A stretch of DNA of 56,169 nt from an uncultured Clostridium sp. (GTDB lineage: Bacteria > Bacillota > Clostridia > Peptostreptococcales > Peptostreptococcaceae): NCBI GenBank assembly GCA_900557165.1, contig USRS01000003.1:1-56169 (forward strand), written 5' to 3'. Positions 36,015-44,451 of this stretch are shown here, piece after piece (position 1 is the stretch's first letter; the number at the start of each line of letters is the position of its first letter). The translations under genes and the position numbers were made by a program. The notes below the pieces were generated by a model. The model searched no databases and was not told the DNA's origin. It saw nothing but the letters and a program-made list of their open reading frames with translations.

Positions 36015-37925
36015 ATGAATTTAATAAGCTTAGAAAATATAAGTAAAAACTACTCAGAAAAAACTCTACTAAATAATATTTCTCTAGGTATAAATGAAGG
36101 AGAAAAAATAGGACTTATCGGTGTAAATGGTACTGGTAAATCTACTTTATTAAAAATAATAGCCGGAGTGGAAGAAAGTGAAAGTGGAAATATAATAAAA
36201 GCAAATAAAGTTCGAATTGAATATCTTCCACAAAATCCATATTACGATGAAGAAGCTACTGTTTTAGAACAAGTTTTTAAAGGAACTTCTTCTGAAATGC
36301 AATTAATAGGTCAGTATCAAGATATTTTAGAAAAAATAAATATTTCTTATGATGAGAAATTAAACGAAAAACTACTTAACCTACAAAGTAAAATGGATGA
36401 TTTAAATTTATGGGACTTAGAAAGTGAAGCAAAAACTGTTCTTATGAAACTTGGAATTAAAGATTTCAATCAAAAAGTAAAAGAATTATCTGGTGGACAA
36501 AGAAAAAGGGTTTCTCTAGCTTCTGCTTTAATTACGCCTTGTGAATTATTAATTCTAGACGAACCTACCAACCACTTAGACAACGACACTATAGACTGGT
36601 TAGAAGAATATTTAAATAAATTTAAAGGTTCTCTGCTAATGATAACTCATGATAGGTATTTCCTAGACAGAGTTACAAATAGAATTTTAGAGTTAGATAA
36701 AGGAAGACTATTTAGTTATGATGGTAACTACTCTCACTTCTTAGAGAAGAAAGCTGAAAGACTAGATTTAGAACAATCAAGTGAGTTAAAACGTCAAAAC
36801 TTACTTAGAAAAGAATTAGCTTGGGTAAGAAGAGGTGCTAAAGCTCGTACTACAAAACAAAAGGCTAGACTTCAAAGATTTGATGAACTTGTAAATGCTG
36901 ACAAACATATTATTGATGAAAAGCTAGATATATCTGTAGGTTCTTCTAGACTTGGTAACAAAATTATAGAAATACACAATATATCTAAATCTTTTGAAAA
37001 TAAAAAAATAATTGATAAGCTTGAATATACTTTAGCTAGACATGACAGAATAGGTATAATTGGTAAAAATGGTCTTGGAAAATCTACACTAATCAATATC
37101 TTAAACGGTAAAATTAAACCAGATAGTGGAAGTATAGAAATAGGTGAAACTGTAAAAATAGGTTGCTTCTCTCAAGATGATTCTCATATGCATCCTGATA
37201 TGAGAGCAATAGACTATGTTAAAGAAGAAAGTGATTATATAACTACAGCTGATGGTACTAAAATTACAGCTTCTCAAATGTGTGAAAAATTCCTATTTGA
37301 TGGAACTATGCAATATACTTATATAAGAAAGTTATCTGGTGGAGAAAGAAGAAGACTTCATCTACTTAGAGTTTTGATGTCTGCTCCTAATGTACTCTTA
37401 CTAGATGAACCTACAAATGATTTAGATATAGAAACTCTAAATCGTCTTGAAGATTATTTAGATGAATTTAAAGGTGTGGTAATTACAGTTTCCCACGATA
37501 GATACTTCCTTGATAGAATTTGTAATAAAATTTTTGCTTATGAAGGAAATGGTAAAATCCATATTTACACAGGAAATTATAGCGATTACCTTCTTTATAG
37601 AGAAAATGAAAAAATAGAATTTGAAGAATTTAATGAAACACCTATTAAAGAAGTAAAAGTCAAAAATGAAAAACCTAAAAATAATAAAAAACTTAAATTT
37701 TCTTTCAATGAACAAAGAGAATTTGATACTATAGATGATGATATAGCTACTTTAGAAGAAAAAATAGAAAAATTGGATAATGATACATCTAAATATGCCA
37801 CTGACTTTACTAAATTACAAGAAATAATGGATGAAAAGGAAAAACTTGAAAAAGAGTTAGAGCATAAATATGAAAGATGGGAATACTTAAATAACTTAGC
37901 TGAAGAAATAGCAGCTCAAAAGTAA
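36015..37925 (+). CDS. ABC-F family ATPase
   Basis: A 636-residue soluble protein with two ABC ATPase domains and no membrane segment, the ABC-F layout of ribosome-associated translation factors (EttA, YdiF, and antibiotic-protection types). I start at ATG 36015 with AAAGGTG seven bases upstream. Walker A motifs: GVNGTGKST and GKNGLGKST; signatures LSGGQRKR and LSGGERRR; the linker contains LRKELAWVRRGAKARTTKQKARLQR. A charged C-terminal coiled coil of about 100 residues follows, as in YdiF/Uup. Whether it protects against an antibiotic is not known. Confidence 0.93.
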   Translation: MNLISLENISKNYSEKTLLNNISLGINEGEKIGLIGVNGTGKSTLLKIIAGVEESESGNIIKANKVRIEYLPQNPYYDEEATVLEQVFKGTSSEMQLIGQYQDILEKINISYDEKLNEKLLNLQSKMDDLNLWDLESEAKTVLMKLGIKDFNQKVKELSGGQRKRVSLASALITPCELLILDEPTNHLDNDTIDWLEEYLNKFKGSLLMITHDRYFLDRVTNRILELDKGRLFSYDGNYSHFLEKKAERLDLEQSSELKRQNLLRKELAWVRRGAKARTTKQKARLQRFDELVNADKHIIDEKLDISVGSSRLGNKIIEIHNISKSFENKKIIDKLEYTLARHDRIGIIGKNGLGKSTLINILNGKIKPDSGSIEIGETVKIGCFSQDDSHMHPDMRAIDYVKEESDYITTADGTKITASQMCEKFLFDGTMQYTYIRKLSGGERRRLHLLRVLMSAPNVLLLDEPTNDLDIETLNRLEDYLDEFKGVVITVSHDRYFLDRICNKIFAYEGNGKIHIYTGNYSDYLLYRENEKIEFEEFNETPIKEVKVKNEKPKNNKKLKFSFNEQREFDTIDDDIATLEEKIEKLDNDTSKYATDFTKLQEIMDEKEKLEKELEHKYERWEYLNNLAEEIAAQK

Positions 37926-37933
37926 ATAAAAGT

Positions 37934-37962
37934 GCCTAAGTGTAAAAACTTAGGCCTTTAAT
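37934..37962 (+). terminator. Terminator-like hairpin after ABC-F gene
   Basis: GCCTAAGT (37934-37941) pairs with ACTTAGGC (37948-37955) and leads into a weak T-run. The glycerophosphodiesterase ribosome site follows only 20 bases later, so some readthrough is likely. Confidence 0.7.
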
Positions 37963-37986
37963 TAAATTATACTTGGAGGTTTTATT

Positions 37987-38721
37987 ATGAAGATATTTGC
38001 CCATAGAGGTTTAAGTGGATTTTATCCAGAAAACACTATGTTATCTTTTAAAAAATGTATTAATTTAGATCTATACGGAATAGAACTAGATGTCCAAAAG
38101 ACTAAAGATAATCATTTAGTAGTAATTCATGATGAAAAAGTTGATAGAACTTTTAATTCTACTGGTTATGTTAAAAATATGACTTTAAAAGAACTTAAAT
38201 CTTTAAATTCTTCTTTTAACGGTTATGAAAATAATCCAGAGTGTAAAATACCTACTTTAAAAGAAGTTCTTATTTTATTCAAACCTACCAAGTTTATAAT
38301 TAATATAGAATTAAAAAATAATAAAATTAATTATAAAAATTTAGAAGAAGATGTTGTTAATCTTATAAAAGAATTAAAAATGGAAAGAAGAGTTATTATT
38401 TCTTCTTTTAAGATGAAAAGTGTTAAGAAAATAAAAAAAATCTGTCCTAAATTAAAAACTGCATATTTAATAAGTGAAAAGTTTTATAAATTAAGAATTA
38501 AAAATTTAATTTTTTATAAAATGGTTAGTAATAAATGTTCCTTTGCCAATCCAAGTTTTGTATTAATTGACAAACAGTTTATAAAAAAATGTCATGGAAG
38601 AGATCTTGAAGTCTTATCTTATACCGTAAACAATATTGAAAATTATCAAAAGTTATCAAATTTAAAATGCGATGGAATATTCACTGACTATCCTAACATT
38701 TTTTCTACTATTAATAAGTAA
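37987..38721 (+). CDS. Glycerophosphodiester phosphodiesterase
   Basis: A 244-residue GDPD that splits glycerophosphodiesters into glycerol-3-phosphate and an alcohol. Active-site motifs: HRGLSGFYPENT at the start (general acid/base His and Glu), ELDVQKTKDNHLVVIHDEKVDRT (metal-binding Glu-x-Asp and second His), and INIELKN. There is no signal peptide, so it acts in the cytoplasm. CTTGGAGG precedes the ATG. It may be partly co-transcribed with the ABC-F gene. Confidence 0.93.
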   Translation: MKIFAHRGLSGFYPENTMLSFKKCINLDLYGIELDVQKTKDNHLVVIHDEKVDRTFNSTGYVKNMTLKELKSLNSSFNGYENNPECKIPTLKEVLILFKPTKFIINIELKNNKINYKNLEEDVVNLIKELKMERRVIISSFKMKSVKKIKKICPKLKTAYLISEKFYKLRIKNLIFYKMVSNKCSFANPSFVLIDKQFIKKCHGRDLEVLSYTVNNIENYQKLSNLKCDGIFTDYPNIFSTINK

Positions 38722-38783
38722 ATTCGACATATATCAACTTTTTATTGACTTTTCCTAAATATACCTTTAAAATATATTCACAT

Positions 38784-38819
38784 AAAAAAATATTATGGAT
38801 TTCATAATATTTTTTTATT
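38784..38819 (+). terminator. Terminator after GDPD gene
   Basis: A 14-base-pair stem (38784-38797 with 38803-38816; core TATTATG/CATAATA) ends in seven T. Confidence 0.82.
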
Positions 38820-38862
38820 AATTTATTTAATACACAACGTAAAAAATTATATGGAGGATAAT

Positions 38863-40239
38863 ATGGAGAATACAAATTTATCAACACAAAAAATATTTAA
38901 TAAAAACATATTAAAGTTTTTATTGCCCTCTCTTTTAGGTCTTATTTTATTTGTTATTCCTCTTCCTTATGGAGATATGATAAATTTAGAAGGTTTATCA
39001 TCTTACAATATCGGTATAGGATTTTTAGCAGAATTAATTAAGATTTTATTTGCAAATTACTTACCTTATTTTGCAATGACTATAATTACAATATCAGCAG
39101 TCTTATCTGCAATTAGTCATTTTATAAATATAAAAAATAATTTTTTAAGAGATTTATTAAAAGTATCACCTTTTTGGTTAGTATTTAGAATCCTTGGATC
39201 AATATTTATAATAATGACTGTGTTTAATATAGGACCTGAATTTATAATAGCTGAAGAAACTGGTCAAACAATGCTAAGTTTACTTCCAAGTTTAGTTGCC
39301 ATATTTTTTGTTTCAGGATTTTTACTACCTTTAGTAGTTGATTTTGGACTAATGGATTTCTTAGGTACTTTAATCTCTAAGCATATGTATAAATTATTCC
39401 AAGTACCAGGTCGTGCTGCTATAGATGCAGTGTCATCTTGGTTGGGTGATGGAACGCTTGGAATTATGATAACAGATACTCAGTATAAACAAGGTTATTA
39501 CACTGCAAAAGAATCAGCAATAATATCTGTTTGCTTTTCCTTAGTATCATTACCTTTCTCTAGTGTTATTGCCAATGAGTTAGGATTTATGCCAATTTTC
39601 CCTTATTTCTATGGAAGTGTTTGTATCGCATCTTTAGCTTGTGCTCTTATTATGCCAAGAATTTTCCCTCTTAATAAGTTCAAAAATGAGACTTTTAATA
39701 ATGTTGAGCACTTAAAGGAAGAATCTATCCCAAAAGATTGTAACTTATTTAACGTAGCTTTAGAAAGAGCATTAAAAAGAACTGAAGTAGCTCCATCAGT
39801 TACAACAATAATAAATAATGGATTTAAAACAGTTTTAGATATGTATTTTGCATTACTGCCTTTAGTAATGGCTTGGGGTACCTTATCTCTAATAGTTGCA
39901 GAGTTCACTCCATTTTTCAATATAATATCTATTCCAGTAGTATTTATTCTAAAATTATTACAAATTCCTGATGCTGCTCAAGCTGCACCAGCAGTACTTG
40001 TAGGTTTTACAGATATGTTCTTACCATCAATTATGATTTCTGGTGGTGATGTTAATGAAATGACTAAATTTATAATAGGAGCTTTATCTATATCTCAACT
40101 TGTTTATTTAACTGAAACAGGTGCAGTTATATTAAAGTCAGATATTCCTATAAAATTTAAAGATTTATTTTTAATTTTCTTAACAAGAACAATTATTACA
40201 CTACCTATAATTACACTTATAGCTAATATAATATTTTAA
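38863..40239 (+). CDS. YjiH family membrane protein (Gate/nucleoside-recognition domain)
   Basis: A 458-residue integral membrane protein with about ten hydrophobic segments and the YjiH-type Gate domains (SSWLGDGTLGIMITDTQY, PDAAQAAPAVLVGFTDMFLPS). I start at ATG 38863: an ATG four codons earlier overlaps the GGAGG. The family is assumed to be a transporter, but its cargo is not established. The next gene encodes an isochorismatase-like hydrolase and starts inside this gene's terminator hairpin. Confidence 0.85.
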   Translation: MENTNLSTQKIFNKNILKFLLPSLLGLILFVIPLPYGDMINLEGLSSYNIGIGFLAELIKILFANYLPYFAMTIITISAVLSAISHFINIKNNFLRDLLKVSPFWLVFRILGSIFIIMTVFNIGPEFIIAEETGQTMLSLLPSLVAIFFVSGFLLPLVVDFGLMDFLGTLISKHMYKLFQVPGRAAIDAVSSWLGDGTLGIMITDTQYKQGYYTAKESAIISVCFSLVSLPFSSVIANELGFMPIFPYFYGSVCIASLACALIMPRIFPLNKFKNETFNNVEHLKEESIPKDCNLFNVALERALKRTEVAPSVTTIINNGFKTVLDMYFALLPLVMAWGTLSLIVAEFTPFFNIISIPVVFILKLLQIPDAAQAAPAVLVGFTDMFLPSIMISGGDVNEMTKFIIGALSISQLVYLTETGAVILKSDIPIKFKDLFLIFLTRTIITLPIITLIANIIF

Positions 40240-40261
40240 ATAAAGTGTATATACACATGTA

Positions 40262-40290
40262 TTGACATAACCTCCCAGTAAATATAAAAT
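40262..40290 (+). promoter_or_regulatory. Sigma-A promoter nested in the YjiH terminator
   Basis: TTGACA (40262-40267) and TAAAAT (40285-40290) are 17 bases apart. Transcription would start near 40297, after the 5' arm of the hairpin at 40271-40312, so this transcript would carry a free Shine-Dalgarno sequence. Confidence 0.72.
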
Positions 40291-40318
40291 TAATTTATAT
40301 TATATTGGGAGGTTTTTT
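40271..40318 (+). terminator. Hairpin: terminator whose 3' arm is the next gene's Shine-Dalgarno
   Basis: CCTCCCA (40271-40277) pairs with TGGGAGG (40306-40312), and AATATAAA/TTTATATT extends the stem; six T follow. It looks like the terminator of the YjiH gene, yet GGGAGG is also the ribosome site for the ATG at 40320. In a readthrough RNA the site would be closed; in RNA from the nested promoter it would be open. Confidence 0.75.
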
Positions 40319-40319
40319 A

Positions 40320-40958
40320 ATGGAAAAAATTTTAAGTAATTATAAATCTTTATTAAATAATTTAGAATCTTTATCTTCTGAAAGCATTAACAATTATGAT
40401 TTAGACAAAACTGGATTATTTATTGTAGATATGAATAATGGATTTGCAAAAGAAGGTGCCTTATCTTCTCCTAGAGTAGAAAAAATAATTAATCCTATAG
40501 CTGATTTTGGAAAAGCTTTATCTTCAAAAATAAATACTATAGTAGCTTTTACTGATACTCATGATAAAAACTCTGTAGAGTTAAAAAGTTACCCTTCTCA
40601 CTGTCTAAGAGGTGATAAGGAAAGCCAAGTTGTACAAGAGCTACTTTCCATAGAAAATATGAATATTTTAGAAAAGAACTCTACTAATGGCTTTTTTGTT
40701 TTAGATATGGAAAAATATAAAAACTTAGATAATTTCATAGTTGTAGGCTGTTGTACTGATATTTGTGTTTATCAGTTTGTTTTAACATTAAAAACTTACT
40801 TTAATCAAAATAATCTAGATAAAAATATTATTGTTCCTATAAGTTTAGTGGAAACTTACGATATTGATGAAATCCACAGTGGTGATATGCTAAATACAAT
40901 ATTTTTAAATAGCATGATTCAAAATGGAATCAATGTGGTAAAAGAAATTATTTTATAA
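40320..40958 (+). CDS. Isochorismatase-family cysteine hydrolase (nicotinamidase-like)
   Basis: A 212-residue cysteine hydrolase with the isochorismatase/nicotinamidase fold. I start at ATG 40320 since TTG five codons earlier is part of the GGGAGG site. The catalytic Asp is in GLFIVDMNNGF and the nucleophile Cys in VVGCCTDICVYQF; FTDTHDKNSVELKSYPSHCLRG covers the metal-site region seen in nicotinamidases. Nicotinamide deamidation for NAD salvage is the most likely activity, but other amides are possible. A GC-rich hairpin terminates the gene. Confidence 0.88.
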   Translation: MEKILSNYKSLLNNLESLSSESINNYDLDKTGLFIVDMNNGFAKEGALSSPRVEKIINPIADFGKALSSKINTIVAFTDTHDKNSVELKSYPSHCLRGDKESQVVQELLSIENMNILEKNSTNGFFVLDMEKYKNLDNFIVVGCCTDICVYQFVLTLKTYFNQNNLDKNIIVPISLVETYDIDEIHSGDMLNTIFLNSMIQNGINVVKEIIL

Positions 40959-40960
40959 TG

Positions 40961-40988
40961 AAAAGGTCAGAAATTTTCTGGCCTTTTT
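40961..40988 (+). terminator. Terminator after isochorismatase-family gene
   Basis: AAAAGGTCAG (40961-40970) pairs with CTGGCCTTTT (40978-40987) with one mismatch, followed by T. Confidence 0.8.
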
Positions 40989-41121
40989 AATTATTATTTT
41001 ATTGCCCTATTTAAAGCAATAATTAATTTTCATGGAATTTTGTTGTATAAACAACTTATAATTATAATAAATAACTTTTGCATAATTAAATACTATATTA
41101 AATATTTTGGGGAGGTATAAT

Positions 41122-41565
41122 ATGAGAGATATAATTACACAAGAAGAAGTTGCTAATTATTTTTTTGAACAAGGATTTGATTGTTCTCAAGTTGTTTTAG
41201 CTTCATTCTGTGAAGAATTAGGTATGGACCAAGAAACTGCCCTTAAAGTATCTTCTTCCTTTGGAGGCGGTTTATGGAATGGTGAGGTCTGCGGTTGCGT
41301 AACAGGTGCATTAATGGCTTTAGGATTAAAATATGGTCATTACTCTCCTGGAGATAGCAAATCAAAAGAAATAATTTCTTCAAAAACAAAAGAATTCGAA
41401 GCAAAATTTAAAGAGAAGAATAAAAGCATCATTTGTAGAGAAATATTAGGTTATGATATTGGAAAACCTGAAGAATTTGAAAAAATTATTACAAAAGGAA
41501 TTTTACAGGAAAAATGTCCAAAACTTGCTATATCAGCCTGTGAAATTTTATCGGAAATGCTTTAA
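41122..41565 (+). CDS. C_GCAxxG_C_C family redox-type protein
   Basis: A 147-residue protein of the C_GCAxxG_C_C family, named after its spaced cysteines and often encoded near redox or metal genes in anaerobes. I start at ATG 41122, with GGGGAGG six bases upstream. Cysteines seen: FDCSQ, FC, VCGCVTGAL, IICREI, KCPKLAISACEI. The cysteine pattern suggests a metal or cluster site, but the function is unknown. It is a single gene with its own terminator. Confidence 0.9.
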   Translation: MRDIITQEEVANYFFEQGFDCSQVVLASFCEELGMDQETALKVSSSFGGGLWNGEVCGCVTGALMALGLKYGHYSPGDSKSKEIISSKTKEFEAKFKEKNKSIICREILGYDIGKPEEFEKIITKGILQEKCPKLAISACEILSEML

Positions 41566-41616
41566 CTATCTTATAAACAAAGTTTTTAAATTCTATAAAT
41601 TTTTTATATGATTGTG

Positions 41617-41654
41617 AAAAAGGGATAAACTCTGTATGAATTTATCCCTTTTTT
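41617..41654 (+). terminator. Terminator after C_GCAxxG_C_C gene
   Basis: AAAAAGGGATAAA (41617-41629) pairs with TTTATCCCTTTTT (41641-41653), ending in T. Confidence 0.88.
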
Positions 41655-41686
41655 ATAAAACTTCTTTTACTTTAAATTATTATAAT

Positions 41687-41956
41687 CTAATTTACAATAT
41701 AATTACTAAGTGCCATACCTAATAAAATAAAGCCCAAGAAAATATTTATAATTCCAATGATACAATCATGAGACTCATAATCCACATTTACACTTACTAA
41801 AACATCTTGAAATCCTGTATAAAATAATCCTGAAATACAAAAACAAGTTATGATAAAAATAACTGAAATTCCAAATATATAAAAATGATGACTACCTAAA
41901 AAAATACACTTCAAATGAAGTGCATTTTTAATAATCGTATTCTTTACAGTTTTCAC
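41687..41956 (-). CDS. Possible small two-helix membrane protein
   Basis: An 89-residue frame whose body has two strong hydrophobic segments (about residues 27-46 and 64-86) with a 17-residue polar loop between, as in real small membrane proteins. Its N-terminal 20 residues overlap the end of the DUF3867 gene and its terminator in another frame and have no ribosome binding site, so the start is doubtful. No alternative start near the first helix is visible. It may be a remnant. I do not recognise a family. Confidence 0.35.
   Translation of the reverse strand: MKTVKNTIIKNALHLKCIFLGSHHFYIFGISVIFIITCFCISGLFYTGFQDVLVSVNVDYESHDCIIGIINIFLGFILLGMALSNYIVN
41900..41929 (-). terminator. Terminator after DUF3867 gene
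   Basis: CACTTCA (41907-41913) pairs with TGAAGTG (41916-41922), with outer A/T pairs; on the minus strand a T-run follows. Confidence 0.72.
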
Positions 41957-42542
41957 ATATAGATACTTTTAATTTGTTATTATACATACTTTTATAAGAT
42001 AATAATAACTCATTTAATTGTGCATCCACTAAATTTATACTTCCTTCACTTAATAAAGTTACTTTTTCTTTGTCTAAAATAATTTTTACATCATTTACAT
42101 CATTTTTAAGGAAAGTCGTTACTAATTCCTTATTTTCTAAATCTTTACTGTATTTTTTATAGAAGTCAGAGTTTTTATCCATTTCTGATTTTATTTCTTT
42201 ATTATTTGTGCTTTGTGAATTATTTACTGCGTTAAACTTGCTTAAATCATCAAAACTTAAATTATTAGGATTTAAACCAAAATTTCTTATTTGTTTGTCT
42301 AACTCTGCTGGATCTACACCATATCTCTCCATTAATTTATTTTGCATTTTTATAAATTTTTCTTGAGATATATTATTTTCCCTCATATATTCATATATTT
42401 TAGATGTGAATTGAGACATAGTCATACTTCCATCTGCTACAGAGTAATATAAATCATACATATAATTTTCAAACTTATCCACATCACTGTCTTTTACTTT
42501 ATTTTTTAATTCATTAAAATCAATTATTCTATCATCAGACAT
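41928..42542 (-). CDS. DUF3867-like protein
   Basis: A 204-residue soluble protein that I take to be DUF3867, a clostridial family of unknown role, from its start MSDDRIIDFNELKNKV and the following KFENYMYDLYYSVADG and KLMERYGVDP. I start at 42542, where AGGAGG lies seven bases upstream; the frame extends six codons further but through that site. The N-terminal 110 residues look helical; the C-terminal part (about 140-204) looks like alternating strand and helix and ends with CENCKEYDY. Confidence 0.72.
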   Translation of the reverse strand: MSDDRIIDFNELKNKVKDSDVDKFENYMYDLYYSVADGSMTMSQFTSKIYEYMRENNISQEKFIKMQNKLMERYGVDPAELDKQIRNFGLNPNNLSFDDLSKFNAVNNSQSTNNKEIKSEMDKNSDFYKKYSKDLENKELVTTFLKNDVNDVKIILDKEKVTLLSEGSINLVDAQLNELLLSYKSMYNNKLKVSICENCKEYDY

Positions 42543-42632
42543 GTTAATTCCTCCTGCCAAAATTATACTTAATAAGAATTATACCACACTTAGTTAAATA
42601 TACATAATATAAAAAGATTTGTGGTGATTATT

Positions 42633-42704
42633 TTGTCTTTTAGACTTTTTATTGTTCTTGTTATATTGTTATTTTTAATTACACCTTCAAATAATTCTTC
42701 TTAA
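42633..42704 (+). CDS. Small hydrophobic ORF, 23 residues
   Basis: A 23-codon ORF starting with TTG (GGTGAT five bases upstream) or, less likely, GTG at 42621 or 42624. The peptide is one membrane-spanning stretch (RLFIVLVILLFLITP) with a short polar end. Its TAA is followed at once by a hairpin and T-rich run (42703-42727). The gene-sized layout of start site, hydrophobic peptide and terminator resembles small membrane peptides or type I toxins, but no antisense RNA gene is evident. Confidence 0.35.
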   Translation: MSFRLFIVLVILLFLITPSNNSS

Positions 42705-42727
42705 GGATAGTTTACTATCCTTCTTTT
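42703..42727. terminator. Hairpin between the small ORF and LD-carboxypeptidase gene
   Basis: AAGGATAG (42703-42710) pairs with CTATCCTT (42715-42722). On the plus strand CTTTTC follows; on the minus strand the hairpin begins within the last codons of the LD-carboxypeptidase gene, so it may serve both. Confidence 0.6.
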
Positions 42728-43632
42728 CTATTTATTATTATTGTTTTGTTACATGAATTCATATGACAAACCATGCCTAATGGTATAGTTACCATTGGAA
42801 TACAGTGCCCAGATTTTAAATTACAAAGAGTTGGCTTTTTATTTTTCATGGCTATTTCTTCAAGGATATTAAGTATACCATCATCATTTTTAAATGCTTT
42901 ATGACAATTTGTAAATTCTCCAAATATTATTCCTATACATTCATCAAACTTTCCTGCCATTTGCAAATGATTTAACATCTTATCTATTTTATAAGTGAAT
43001 TCCCCTACTTCTTCTATAAATAATATTTTATTTTTTGTATCTATTTCATATTCCGTGCCCAATGTTGAAATTATTAAAGATAAATTACCTCCTACTAATA
43101 TCCCTTCACAACTTCCATCATATAAAGAAATAAACTTTTCATCATAAGGATTTTTTATTATTAATTCATCTTTGAAATTTAAAGCATTAATTAAAGAATT
43201 ATATGTGAAGTCATCCCATTTTTGTATACTTGACGCCATAATACCATGATAAGTTGCTAAATTGCTTTTTTGATTAATAACAAGATGAAGCGCTGTAATA
43301 TCAGAAAAACCGATAAATATTTTGGGGTGATCTCTAATTATATTAAAATCTATTAAATCTAATATTCTCGTGCAACCATACCCTCCTCTAATACACATAA
43401 TAGCATCTACATCTTTATCTAAAAACATTCTCTCCAGATCAAGTGCCCTTTCCTTATCATTCCCACTTAAGTAGCCTTTATAAGACAAATAACAGCTCTT
43501 TCCTATTTTAACTTTATACCCCATATTGTTTAATTCATATTTAATTTCTTCTATTTTTATATTTCTTAGAGGTCCAGCAGGAGCAATTAATCCTATAGTG
43601 CTTTTTTTTGTTAAAGATTTTGGATATTTCAT
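42715..43632 (-). CDS. LD-carboxypeptidase (peptidase S66)
   Basis: A 305-residue S66 peptidase; relatives cut the L-Lys/DAP-D-Ala bond of tetrapeptides in murein recycling or inactivate microcin C-like compounds. I start at ATG 43632, with GGGGGAT five bases upstream. Conserved blocks: GLIAPAGPLR, IRGGYGCTRILDLID, GFSDITALH, GILVGGNLSLI, LFIEEVGE, SGHCIPM. The nucleophile elbow reads GGYGCT, with Cys-Thr where studied enzymes have a Ser, so catalytic activity deserves checking. No signal peptide, so cytoplasmic. Confidence 0.9.
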   Translation of the reverse strand: MKYPKSLTKKSTIGLIAPAGPLRNIKIEEIKYELNNMGYKVKIGKSCYLSYKGYLSGNDKERALDLERMFLDKDVDAIMCIRGGYGCTRILDLIDFNIIRDHPKIFIGFSDITALHLVINQKSNLATYHGIMASSIQKWDDFTYNSLINALNFKDELIIKNPYDEKFISLYDGSCEGILVGGNLSLIISTLGTEYEIDTKNKILFIEEVGEFTYKIDKMLNHLQMAGKFDECIGIIFGEFTNCHKAFKNDDGILNILEEIAMKNKKPTLCNLKSGHCIPMVTIPLGMVCHMNSCNKTIIINRKEG

Positions 43633-43755
43633 ATTATCCCCCATTCTAGATTTTCCGTTCTGTTAACTTATTTATATTTGAATCTCGACCCCGATAGGGT
43701 TTACAATAGTTTCACCACAAAATATATTCCCCATATTTGAAAGGAGTCGAGAAGA

Positions 43756-44312
43756 TTGAAACCTACGGTTAAATGCCCTGAGTGCTATAGCACTGAATTA
43801 TATAAGAATGGCAAAGATAAAAAGGTAATCAAAAGTATTTGTGTAAAAAATGTTGTAGACAATTTACACTAAAATCAATTAAAAAACTTAATAATCCTAA
43901 ATGTCCAGCTTGTGGTAAAGGTATGTACCTTCATCACAAGTACAAATATCATGTAAGTTTTAAATGTAATAACCGACAATGTAATCATACCATTAAACAG
44001 CTTATACCTTCAGTTATTGATGATTCGTCATCTGAAAAGCTATTTGCTAAAGATACATTTTCAGGACATAGATTCAGCATAAATACTATAATTAATGCCA
44101 TTAACTTATATTATTCACTCAATGTTACAACAATAGCTATTTCAACATATTTATTAGATTACATGAATATCAAAGTGTATCATGTAACTATTTCTAAATG
44201 GATTAAAAAGTTTGATAAGTATTATCTTTGGATTTGTATTGATTCTGAAACTAGATTCATTACATCTTGGAAATTAATCATGTCGAGAATAATTATCATC
44301 ATATCTAATTAA
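43756..44312 (+). pseudogene. Degenerate DDE transposase (IS remnant)
   Basis: The gene starts at TTG 43756 with AAGGAG nine bases upstream and encodes a first zinc ribbon (KCPECYSTELYKNGKDKK), then loses frame in the run of five A at 43819-43823; the next frame carries the rest (NQKYLCKKCCRQF, a second ribbon CPACGKG, helix-turn-helix HVTISKWIKKF). The following segment jumps to YYLWICIDSETRF, skipping about 45 residues that should include the first catalytic Asp (aDET). The C-terminal half is missing. So three lesions; it is inert. TCTCGAC at 43683 and GTCGAGA at 44282 could be end repeats. Confidence 0.82.
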
Positions 44313-44409
44313 CAGAACCAATAAATTAAATATACAATATAATTACAACATTGTAAATGTATAACAAGAATTTTATCGTAATATGAATAACATTGAAATT
44401 TTTCACAAT

Positions 44410-44450
44410 AAAAAGGTGAAACCGCATATATAATGAGATTTCACCTTTTT
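44410..44450 (-). terminator. Terminator after rqcH
   Basis: AAAAAGGTGAAA (44410-44421) pairs with TTTCACCTTTTT (44439-44450); it lies directly after the minus-strand stop and can act on either strand. Confidence 0.85.
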
Positions 44451-44451
44451 A

